A DNA stretch of 8,342 nt from CAVPGH01 sp046726955. Lineage in GTDB: Bacteria > Acidobacteriota > Vicinamibacteria > Fen-336. The stretch's first letter is position 1. Each line of letters starts with the position of its first letter. The stretch is taken from contig JBKPBQ010000416.1 of NCBI GenBank assembly GCA_046726955.1, forward strand, positions 1 through 8,342, written 5' to 3'. This document shows, piece after piece, positions 1 through 5,807 of the stretch. The translations under genes were made by a program, and so were the position numbers. Below the pieces are notes generated by a model. That model saw nothing but the letters and a program-made list of their open reading frames with translations. It had not been told where the DNA came from and ran no database searches.

Positions 1-322
1 CCGCTACGACCACACGCTGTATCAGGCGCTCGGGTTCGGCCGCGTGATCACCACGGACCTCCTCTACTCGGCGGGAAGCTGGCTGCCCTGGAAGCGGGTG
101 ATCGTCGGCGGCTACGCGGGGCTGAGCGCCAGCCGAGACGAGCTCGACAGCGGCTTCACGTTCAGCGACGCCTTCGCGGGCGTCTACGGCTCGCTGCAGA
201 TCCACAAGCGCATGCGCGTCGGTCTCGACTACTCGTACCGGCGGTACAGCTTCCGCGCGCTGCCCGACGCGGGGGCCTCGGTCTTCGGCGTCTCGATCAG
301 CTACTTCCGCACCTGGAAATAG
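1..322 (+). CDS. C-terminal part of a probable outer-membrane beta-barrel protein (5' end outside window)
   Basis: The frame is open from the first complete codon at base 2 to the TAG at 320-322, giving about 106 residues; the real start lies upstream. The protein shows repeated alternating hydrophobic/aromatic and polar residues with short Gly/Asp/Ser turns, for example around RVIVGGYAGLSAS, FAGVYGSLQIHKRMRVGLDYSYRRYSF and the final VFGVSISYFRTWK. This is the pattern of transmembrane beta-strands, and the last strand has aromatic residues near the C-terminus, as in outer-membrane barrels. No catalytic motif is visible. A role in the outer membrane, as a porin or structural barrel, is inference from strand pattern only. 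The specific family is not recognised. An internal ATG at 44 falls inside the continuous frame and is not a credible start. Confidence 0.5.
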   Translation, partial: RYDHTLYQALGFGRVITTDLLYSAGSWLPWKRVIVGGYAGLSASRDELDSGFTFSDAFAGVYGSLQIHKRMRVGLDYSYRRYSFRALPDAGASVFGVSISYFRTWK

Positions 323-337
323 CTGGCGGCCGCCAGC
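322..337. repeat. 16-bp perfect palindrome directly after a stop codon
   Basis: Bases 322-337 read GCTGGCGGCCGCCAGC, identical to their reverse complement, starting on the last base of the barrel gene's TAG. As RNA this can form a 6-bp GC-rich stem with a GGCC loop. No T-run follows, so it is not a canonical intrinsic terminator. It may stabilise the mRNA 3' end, act as a weak or Rho-linked terminator, or be a dimeric protein site. It contains the octamer GCGGCCGC. The palindrome is directly visible; its role is unknown. Confidence 0.5.
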
Positions 338-349
338 GCGGTGGCCTAT

Positions 350-398
350 GATCGGCCGTCCCGATCCAGGCCCCTCCTCCGCGGATCGGCAAGGAGGG
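350..398 (+). promoter_or_regulatory. Candidate structured leader that can mask the metzincin Shine-Dalgarno site
   Basis: Three perfect complementary pairs sit in the 49 bases before the start codon at 403. (A) GATCGG 350-355 pairs with CCGATC 361-366 across a 5-nt loop. (B) CCGATCC 361-367 pairs with GGATCGG 383-389 across a 15-nt loop. (C) CCCTCCT 372-378 pairs with AGGAGGG 392-398, which is the ribosome binding site, across a 13-nt loop. A and B compete for the same bases. B and C interleave, so they are either exclusive or form an H-type pseudoknot, although the 2-nt linker 390-391 is tight for crossing a 7-bp stem. This could give translational control. Some 7-base matches are expected by chance in GC-rich DNA, and there is no known riboswitch class that I can match. 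Confidence 0.35.
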
Positions 399-402
399 TT
401 CC

Positions 403-1989
403 ATGACCCGCGCCGGCGCCGCCGTCGTCCTGGCCGTGTGCGTCTCGTTCCTGGCCGCCCCCGCCTCGCCGTCGACCGTGACCGCGATGGACGAAGAGAC
501 GCTCGTGCGTCTCTCCGCCGTCGTCGTGCGCGGCGAGGTCGAGTCGATGGCGTCGGTGGAGGACGCGCGAGGCGCCATCGACACGTGGGTCTCGATCCGA
601 ATCGCGGAGAACCTCAAGGGTGCTCTCGGCCGGGATCGCATCGCCGTCAGCGTCCCCGGAGGGACGGTGGGGGAGCGCACGTCCGTCGTCTTCGGCACGC
701 CCCGGTTCCGGGTGGGGGAGAAGGTCCTCGTCTTCGCCACGCCCACCAAGGCCGGCGACCTCACGGTGACCGGCCTCTTCCAGGGCAAGCTCGAGATCGT
801 GGGTGGAACACGGCGGAAGGCGCGGGTGGTTCCCGATCCGGGAACTGGAGCGGCGATCGTGGGCGGGAGGCGAGTGGTAGCGGAGGACCGGCTCGACGCG
901 TTCCTCACGCGCGTGCGCGCCCTCGTGCGGCGCTATCCGGGGCGGGGCCTGGCCGACGGCGTGCGTGCCGAGATTCCGGCGGGGGCGAACGTCGTGGTCA
1001 CGCCGAACTTCACGCAGCTCCCGCTCGTCCCTTTCCGGTACTTCGGTCCCGACAATGGCGTTCCCGTGTCCTTCATGCTCAACCCGGCGGGCTCTCCCGT
1101 GAGCCAGGCCGCGACGACGGCCGGCTTTGCCGCGGCGCGCCAGGCGTGGACCGACGTGGACGGAGCCACGATCGTCGTCGCCGACGGCGGCCTCACCACC
1201 CAGGCCTGCCGCACCTTCTTCGACGGCTCCGTCGTCTCGCACGGCGATCCTTGCGGCCAGGCTCCTCCCTTCGACCCCGTGACCTGCAGCGGGGTCCTCG
1301 CCTTCACCGGCGTCTCGGGCTTCACGCTGCAGACGAAGGTCGTCAACGGCGTGAGCTTCCTGGAGATGACGGAGGCCGACACCGTGTTCAACGCGCAGAC
1401 CGACTGCTTCTACGCGGGACCGAATGCCGCCAAGAACTACGAGGAGGTCCTGACCCACGAGATGGGGCACGGCCTGGGCATGGGGCACTCGTGCGGGGAT
1501 TCGTTCACGCCGGCCTGCGTACCCGGCACCGAGCAGGACGACGCGCTCATGCGCGCGATCGCGCACGGCGGAGGGCGGGGCGGGACGCCGCACGCCGACG
1601 ACGTGGACGGGATCCGCTTCATCTACCCGCCGGCCGGCTTCGTGGACCTGCAGCTCTCCGACGCCACGGTCGTCACCGGGGAGACGCAGGCGCTCAAGGC
1701 CGACTTCAACGGCACGGCGACCGTGGACTTCTACCTCGCCCTCGTTTTCCCCGGCGGCTTCTTCGTCTCGATCGCCCCCGGTCTTCCCGTGAACATGCTC
1801 GTCCCCGCCGCCACGAACGTTCCCCTGTCCTTCGTCCGCGACGTGCCGCTCGTCAGCTACACCTGGACGGGGACCGAGCCGGCAGGAAGCTACACCTGGG
1901 TCGCCATCCTCGCGCGCGCGGGGACGAATCCCCTCCAGGCGGCGAACCGGGTGGGCGCCGACGTCGCGGCGTTCACCTTCACGCCCTGA
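403..1989 (+). CDS. Secreted metzincin-type zinc metalloprotease (matrixin-like)
   Basis: A 528-residue exported protein. Residues 1-24 form a signal peptide: a basic n-region (MTR), a hydrophobic core, and cleavage likely near APAS. Residues about 30-130 form a beta-rich domain (VVVRGEV, AENLKG, VPGGTVG, FRVGEKVLVFA) that I associate with secreted proteins of Acidobacteria-like phyla. The protease part follows: HEMGHGLGMGH at residues 352-362 gives the three zinc histidines H352, H356, H362 and catalytic E353. M383 in DALMRAI fits the metzincin Met-turn. Several cysteines (C364, C372 and others upstream) suggest disulfides outside the cytoplasm. Residues about 410-528 are a beta-rich C-terminal domain of the kind found as an accessory region on secreted proteins. 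AGGAGGG at 392-398 supports this ATG. It likely cleaves proteins in the periplasm or outside the cell; the substrate is unknown. It converges with the isomerase gene, with 12 bases between stops. Confidence 0.85.
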   Translation: MTRAGAAVVLAVCVSFLAAPASPSTVTAMDEETLVRLSAVVVRGEVESMASVEDARGAIDTWVSIRIAENLKGALGRDRIAVSVPGGTVGERTSVVFGTPRFRVGEKVLVFATPTKAGDLTVTGLFQGKLEIVGGTRRKARVVPDPGTGAAIVGGRRVVAEDRLDAFLTRVRALVRRYPGRGLADGVRAEIPAGANVVVTPNFTQLPLVPFRYFGPDNGVPVSFMLNPAGSPVSQAATTAGFAAARQAWTDVDGATIVVADGGLTTQACRTFFDGSVVSHGDPCGQAPPFDPVTCSGVLAFTGVSGFTLQTKVVNGVSFLEMTEADTVFNAQTDCFYAGPNAAKNYEEVLTHEMGHGLGMGHSCGDSFTPACVPGTEQDDALMRAIAHGGGRGGTPHADDVDGIRFIYPPAGFVDLQLSDATVVTGETQALKADFNGTATVDFYLALVFPGGFFVSIAPGLPVNMLVPAATNVPLSFVRDVPLVSYTWTGTEPAGSYTWVAILARAGTNPLQAANRVGADVAAFTFTP

Positions 1990-2001
1990 AGCGCGCGGCG
2001 C

Positions 2002-2574
2002 TCAGCGACGGGCGGCGGACATCGCGATGGGCGGAGTGAGGCTCTGCCCGTCCGCGGGCGCGCGCTGGATCTTCCGCACGACGTCCATGCCCGAGACGAC
2101 ACGGCCGAAGGCGGCGAAGCCCTGGCCGTCGGGGTTGCGCTTGCCTCCGAAGTCCAGCTCCGGCTGGTCGCCGATGCAGATGAAGAAGTCCGAGGTCGCG
2201 GAATCCGGGCCGTCACGGGCCATTGAGACCGTGCCGTCCACGTGCCGCAGCCCTGTGTCCTTCGTGCGCTCGAGCGCGATGGGCGGGAAGCCTTCGCGCG
2301 CCGGCGTGGGGCTCGGACCCGCCTGCACGACCTCGATCAGGACCTTCTTTCCCGGCTGGTTGTCGAGGCGGACGGTCCGGTGGAAGCGGCCGCCGTCGTA
2401 GTACCCGCCGTCCACGTAGCGGAGGAAGTTGGCGGCGGTCTTGGGTGCATGGTCGGCGTCGACCTGGAGGGTGATGTCACCCATGGTCGTGCGAAGCACT
2501 ACCGTGACATTGCCCGTGTCGCCCTGCCCCCCCAACAGCATGCCGGCAACGACCAGCAACTCTCGCCCCATCAT
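2002..2574 (-). CDS. Cyclophilin-type peptidylprolyl cis-trans isomerase
   Basis: A 190-residue single-domain cyclophilin, which catalyses cis-trans isomerisation of peptidyl-proline bonds in protein folding. Visible family motifs are TLQVDADHAPKTAANFL (35-51), YYDGGRFHR (58-66) with R66 matching the catalytic arginine, GTVSMAR (114-120), TSDFFI (127-132) and AAFGRVVSGMDVV (154-166). The segment ELDFGGKRNPDGQGF replaces the usual region with the cyclosporin-binding tryptophan, so the protein is probably cyclosporin-insensitive. The first residues (MMGRELLVVAGMLLGG) look like a short hydrophobic leader without a lipobox, so export is possible but not certain. The open frame extends upstream to 2868, but that part overlaps the dcd coding region antisense and has no cyclophilin similarity. 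There is no Shine-Dalgarno before 2574; the promoter position suggests a leaderless mRNA. ATG at 2571 is an equal alternative start. Confidence 0.88.
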   Translation of the reverse strand: MMGRELLVVAGMLLGGQGDTGNVTVVLRTTMGDITLQVDADHAPKTAANFLRYVDGGYYDGGRFHRTVRLDNQPGKKVLIEVVQAGPSPTPAREGFPPIALERTKDTGLRHVDGTVSMARDGPDSATSDFFICIGDQPELDFGGKRNPDGQGFAAFGRVVSGMDVVRKIQRAPADGQSLTPPIAMSAARR

Positions 2575-2580
2575 GCTCGG

Positions 2581-2610
2581 ACCATATTTCCGTCGGTCGT
2601 CTCCAGTCAA
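2581..2610 (-). promoter_or_regulatory. Sigma-70-like promoter of the isomerase gene, probably leaderless
   Basis: On the minus strand, TTGACT (2610-2605, five of six to TTGACA) and TATGGT (2586-2581, four of six to TATAAT) are separated by 18 bases. Only six bases (2580-2575) lie between the -10 box and the ATG at 2574, so transcription would start at or next to the A of the start codon. The absence of a Shine-Dalgarno there agrees with this. No transcription data support it; the call rests on matches alone. Confidence 0.45.
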
Positions 2611-2623
2611 GGTCGAGGTCCAG

Positions 2624-2652
2624 TTGCCAGCCGCGAGCCTCCGTGGAATCCT
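2624..2652 (+). promoter_or_regulatory. Weak candidate promoter for the dcd operon
   Basis: TTGCCA (2624-2629, five of six to the -35 consensus) is followed after 17 bases by AATCCT (2647-2652, three of six to the -10 consensus), ahead of the dcd start at 2677. The divergent gap of 102 bases must hold a plus-strand promoter for dcd, since the upstream gene points the other way. The -10 match is poor, so the exact place is uncertain. Confidence 0.25.
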
Positions 2653-2676
2653 TTGGGACTCGTCAAGGGGGGACCG

Positions 2677-3231
2677 ATGTCCGTGAAGTCGGACCGCTGG
2701 ATTCGCCGTATGGCCAAGGAGCACCGGATGATCGAGCCGTTCTCGGAGGATCAGGTCCGAGACGGCGTCATCTCCTACGGTGTCTCCTCGTACGGCTACG
2801 ACGTTCGCATCGCCGACGAGTTCAAGATCTTCACGAACATCAACTCCACGATCGTGGACCCCAAGCACTTCGATCCCCGCTCCTTCGTGGACTTCAAGGG
2901 CGACGTCTGCATCATCCCCCCGAACTCCTTCGCGCTCGCGCGCACAGTGGAGTACTTCCGTATCCCGCGGAACGTAATATCAATTTGTGTGGGGAAGAGC
3001 ACCTATGCGCGCTGCGGGATCATCGTGAACGTGACCCCCTTCGAGCCCGAGTGGGAAGGGATCGTGACGCTGGAGGTATCGAACACCACGCCGCTCCCCG
3101 CCAAGATCTACGCGAACGAGGGGATCGCGCAGGTCCTCTTCTTGGAGAGCGACGAGGTCTGCGAGACGTCCTACGCGGACAAGAAGGGGAAGTACCAGGC
3201 CCAGAAGGGCCTGACCCTGCCCCGGATGTAG
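2677..3231 (+). CDS. dcd: dCTP deaminase
   Basis: A 184-residue cytosolic enzyme that deaminates dCTP to dUTP and ammonia, the first step toward dUMP for thymidylate synthesis; family members are trimers. The start MSVKSDRWIRRMAKEHRMIE matches the typical N-terminus. GKSTYARCG (106-114) is the conserved Gly-(Arg/Lys)-Ser-Ser/Thr-x-Ala-Arg active-site segment, and E133 in GIVTLEVSN corresponds to the catalytic glutamate. Length is close to the usual 180-195 residues. AAGGGGGG ends five bases before the ATG, which fixes this start; the open frame goes further upstream to 2242, but that extension overlaps the minus-strand isomerase gene and is not family sequence. The deaminase lacks a recognisable dUTPase fusion, so a separate dUTPase is expected elsewhere in the genome. 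The next gene begins 12 bases after the stop and is probably cotranscribed. Confidence 0.95.
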   Translation: MSVKSDRWIRRMAKEHRMIEPFSEDQVRDGVISYGVSSYGYDVRIADEFKIFTNINSTIVDPKHFDPRSFVDFKGDVCIIPPNSFALARTVEYFRIPRNVISICVGKSTYARCGIIVNVTPFEPEWEGIVTLEVSNTTPLPAKIYANEGIAQVLFLESDEVCETSYADKKGKYQAQKGLTLPRM

Positions 3232-3243
3232 GAGACGACCGCG

Positions 3244-4578
3244 ATGTCGGCAGTGCACGAGACGGTCGTGATGGAAGGGCACCTCATCGACTCCGACCAG
3301 CTCCGGCGAGCGTTCAACCGGATCGTGGAGGAGGGCGGCGAGTTCGAGGTGCTGGACTTCCACGTGGGGAAGACGAACGCCGATCCCTCGCGCGCCACGC
3401 TGTCCGTAGCCGCGCCCGATCCCCACGCTCTCGACCGCATCCTCGAGGGGCTCGCCTACCTTGGGGCGGCGCCCCATGCCGCGGGCGACGCGACGTTCGC
3501 TCCCGCGGAGGCCGACGGGATCCTGCCCGACGAGTTCTACTCCACGACGAACTTCGACACGTTCGTGAGGCTCGGCGGGCGATGGGTGCCCGCGGTCGAC
3601 CAGAAGATGGACTGCGCGCTCGTGCTGCGCGACGGCCAGCCGCGCTGCGTGAAGCAGGGACAGGTGAAGCAGGGAGAGAAGGTCGCGCTGCGCGGTCCCG
3701 GCATCCGCGTGCGCCCGCCGGAGCGGAGCCGCGACTACTCCGTGTTCGGATTCATGTCCAACGACGTCTCGGCGGAAGTCAACAAGGGGATCGCGATCGC
3801 GGGGGCGGCGCGCGAGATGCACCGCGTGCGCAAGGCGGGGGAGAAGATCGTCGTGGTGGCGGGCCCCGCGATCGTGCACTCGGGGGGCGACGTGCACCTC
3901 GGCCGCCTCGTGCGCGAAGGGTGGGTGGACGTGATCCTCACCGGCAACGCCTTCGCCGTCCACGACCTCGAGAAGTCGATCCTAAAGACGAGCCTGGGTG
4001 TCTGCCAGATGAGCGGCCGGGCGGTGGAGGGCGGGAGCCGCCACCACCTCTTCGCCATCAACGCGGTGAACCGCGCCGGCGGCATCGAGGCCGCGGTGCG
4101 CACCGGCCTCGTCTCGTCGGGCGTCATGTACGAGGCGGTCAAGAAGGGGATCCCGTTCGTGCTCGCGGGCTCCATCCGCGACGACGGCCCGCTCAAGGAC
4201 ACGATCACCGACATGATCGCGGCCCAGAAGGCCTACGTGCAGGCCCTGTCGGGAGCGGGGATGTGCCTCATGCTCGCCTCCGCCCTCCACTCGATCGCGG
4301 TGGGGAACCTCCTGCCCGCGCGCGTCCGGACCGTGTGCGTGGACATGACGGAGTCCGTGCCCGTCAAGCTTTCGAACCGCGGGACGCTCCAGGCCATCGG
4401 CCTCGTGACCGACGTGGGCTACTTCCTTGAGCGGCTGGGCGAGGAACTCAGGGTGCCTTCGGCGGATCGCGCGGAGGCGCCGGTCGCGCGCCGGGCGGCC
4501 GCGCCGGCGGCCAGCCGTCGTGTGCCGGTCCGGGGGCGGAGCAGCCGTCCCGCCCGGCGGCGCAAGGCGCGACGATAG
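3244..4578 (+). CDS. TIGR00300/LOR-SDH family protein, probable archaeal-type ornithine cyclodeaminase
   Basis: A 444-residue protein of the family first annotated as LOR/SDH bifunctional enzyme conserved region. Residues about 6-100 form the N-terminal regulatory-like domain (ETVVMEGHLIDSDQLRRAF, FEVLDFHVGKTNADPS). The core follows, with DEFYSTTNFDTFVRL, MDCALV, FGFMSNDVSAE, VVAGPAIVHSGG (204-215), LTGNAFAVHDLE (232-243) and the RHHLFAINAVNRAGG and SIRDDGPL segments. A Methanococcus member and the C-terminal half of cyanobacterial AgrE/ArgZ convert ornithine to proline and ammonia, so this role is inferred here. It is cytosolic, with no signal peptide. GGAG at 3231-3234 overlaps the dcd stop and lies nine bases before the ATG, which supports the start and coupling with dcd. 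The family core ends near residue 403; residues 405-444 are an unusual Pro/Ala/Arg tail with 13 Arg and one Lys, ending next to the truncated kinase gene. Confidence 0.82.
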   Translation: MSAVHETVVMEGHLIDSDQLRRAFNRIVEEGGEFEVLDFHVGKTNADPSRATLSVAAPDPHALDRILEGLAYLGAAPHAAGDATFAPAEADGILPDEFYSTTNFDTFVRLGGRWVPAVDQKMDCALVLRDGQPRCVKQGQVKQGEKVALRGPGIRVRPPERSRDYSVFGFMSNDVSAEVNKGIAIAGAAREMHRVRKAGEKIVVVAGPAIVHSGGDVHLGRLVREGWVDVILTGNAFAVHDLEKSILKTSLGVCQMSGRAVEGGSRHHLFAINAVNRAGGIEAAVRTGLVSSGVMYEAVKKGIPFVLAGSIRDDGPLKDTITDMIAAQKAYVQALSGAGMCLMLASALHSIAVGNLLPARVRTVCVDMTESVPVKLSNRGTLQAIGLVTDVGYFLERLGEELRVPSADRAEAPVARRAAAPAASRRVPVRGRSSRPARRRKARR

Positions 4579-5063
4579 CTCCGACCGCGTCGCCGAACGG
4601 TCACCACGTACGGCACGCCTTCGTGCGTCCCCACGTCGTGGACGGTGAGGACGTGGGGGTGGTTGAGGGAGGCCACCGCGCGCGCCTCGCGCTCGAAGCG
4701 CCGTAGACGCTCGGGGTCGTCGGCGAGGGACGCGGGTAGCGTCTTGATCGCCACCTCGCGCCCGAGCCGAGTGTCTCGCGCGCGATAGACCTCGCCCATT
4801 CCCCCTGCCCCCACCAGCCCCAGGACCTCGTACGGCCCGAGCCGGGTGCCCGTCAGCAGGGCGAGCTTCTCCGTCCCCGCGGCGAGCGCCGGCTCCTCGA
4901 GGAGCCGATCCGCGGACGTCTCGTGGGCGAGAAGCGACAGTACCTCGCTTCGGAGCGCCTCGTCGGCGCAGGCCGAGGCCAGGAAGGCCTCGCGTTCGGC
5001 GGCCTCGTGGGCGAGAGCCGCGTGGTACAGCTCCTCGACCCTTTCCCACGCGGGCCGCGTCAT
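4419..5063 (-). pseudogene. Truncated Ser/Thr protein kinase (N-lobe remnant) coupled to the ECF sigma gene
   Basis: The gene starts with ATG at 5063, overlapping the sigma factor stop as ATGA, with GGAGAGG just upstream. Residues 1-75 are the helical N-terminal segment typical of sigma-linked acidobacterial kinases (WERVEELYHAAL, EREAFLASACADEALRSEVLSLL). Residues 76-155 are a normal kinase N-lobe: RLGPYEVLGLVGAGGMGEVY with the Gly loop at 85-90, VAIK with K107, an alpha-C glutamate E126, and HPHVLTVHDVG. Homology stops after GVPYVVT (residue 155, near base 4599). The frame then runs as Arg-rich sequence to a stop at 4419, antisense to the cyclodeaminase 3' end. The HRD loop, DFG, C-lobe and C-terminal part are all missing; relatives are usually several hundred residues longer. 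It cannot be an active kinase. I read it as a deletion remnant; a fragment that still folds or an assembly junction are alternatives. Confidence 0.75.
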
Positions 5064-5662
5064 GGCCTCTCCGCGGCCGGAGCCGCCGGCGCTTCGGCGC
5101 GCTTCATCTCCCGCAGCAGCCAGACCTTCGCGAGCTTCCAGTCCCGGAGGACGGTCTGGGACGAAACGCCGAGGACCTCGGCCGTCTCCTCCACGCTCAA
5201 GCCGCCGAAGAACCGCATCTCCACGACGCGGCTCTTGCGCGAGTCGAGCAGGGCCATGGCCTGCAGCGCGTCGTCGAGCGAAACGAGATCGCGCCGGGGC
5301 GGGCCGGCGATCACCAGCTCCTCGTCGAACGACATCGGAGGGGCCGGTCCGCTCCGCTTGAGGCTGCGCCGGGCGCGGGCACGGTCCACGAGGATGCGTC
5401 GCATCAGGCGCGCCGCGATCGCGAAGAAGTGGCTGCGGCTCTCCCAGGCCACCGGAGCCGATCCCACCAGGCGCAGGTAGGCCTCGTGGATGAGCGCCGT
5501 GGTCTGGAGGCTGTGCCCCGCCCGCTCGCGGCCCATGTAGCGGTGGGCCCGCTGTCGCAGCTCCTTGTAGACCAGCGGGATGAGCTGCTCGAGGGCGGCC
5601 TCGTCCCCGCGGCTCCAGGCGTGGAGCAACTGGGTCACCCCTTGCGACGCGGCCACGACCAT
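5060..5662 (-). CDS. ECF-family RNA polymerase sigma factor (TIGR02999 type)
   Basis: A 200-residue sigma-70 family factor. Region 2 covers about residues 9-97 (VTQLLHAWSRGDEAALEQLI, YKELRQRAHRYM, HSLQTTALIHEAYLRL, RSHFFAIAARLMRRILVD), which is diagnostic of the TIGR02999 group common in Acidobacteria and Planctomycetes. Region 4 covers about 128-185, with the helix-turn-helix GLSVEETAEVLGVSSQTVLRDW at 154-175. It would direct RNA polymerase to a small set of promoters. GGAGGAGGG abuts the ATG at 5662; an upstream ATG at 5815 only adds non-conserved sequence over the divergent promoter region. The stop overlaps the next start by four bases, so translation is coupled. No anti-sigma factor is visible. 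In this group the downstream kinase is usually taken as the regulator, but here it is truncated. Confidence 0.92.
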   Translation of the reverse strand: MVVAASQGVTQLLHAWSRGDEAALEQLIPLVYKELRQRAHRYMGRERAGHSLQTTALIHEAYLRLVGSAPVAWESRSHFFAIAARLMRRILVDRARARRSLKRSGPAPPMSFDEELVIAGPPRRDLVSLDDALQAMALLDSRKSRVVEMRFFGGLSVEETAEVLGVSSQTVLRDWKLAKVWLLREMKRAEAPAAPAAERP

Positions 5663-5695
5663 CCCTCCTCCAGCCGACGGTGAGGAAGCGGGTCG

Positions 5696-5704
5696 AGGAT
5701 AGCA
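5696..5704 (-). promoter_or_regulatory. Candidate extended -10 element for the sigma/kinase operon
   Basis: Read on the minus strand, TGC followed by TATCCT (TATCCT at 5701-5696) resembles an extended -10 box, four of six to TATAAT. It would give a leader of about 27 bases before the ATG at 5662. No good -35 box is found at 16-18 bases. A small inverted repeat, CCCAA-ACCC-TTGGG (5708-5721), lies just upstream where a regulator could bind. The element is in the 145-base divergent gap shared with the zincin gene. Confidence 0.25.
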
Positions 5705-5807
5705 CCCCCCAAACCCTTGGGCATCCGGCCAAGAAAGCGCCTTTTCGACAAACAGCGTTGGAGTTTCCGTCCCCCGTTTCCGCCCCAGCCGGTGAGGAGG
5801 CAAGCCG

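Noticed and set aside
1990..2002. Small hairpin AGCGC-GCG-GCGCT between the convergent stops, possible bidirectional terminator
   Set aside because: The stem is only 5 bp with a 3-base loop and no T-run on either strand, so it is not convincing in GC-rich DNA.
348..2039. Plus-strand open frame of 563 codons overlapping the metzincin gene
   Set aside because: The product is Arg/Pro/Gly-rich without domains; the 403-1989 frame has a signal peptide, zinc motif and ribosome binding site.
2242..2676. N-terminal extension of dCTP deaminase upstream of 2677
   Set aside because: It lies antisense to the cyclophilin gene, has no family similarity, and a good ribosome binding site sits directly before 2677.
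2575..2868. N-terminal extension of the cyclophilin up to an ATG at 2868
   Set aside because: It is antisense to the dcd gene and promoter region, with no cyclophilin or signal-peptide character.
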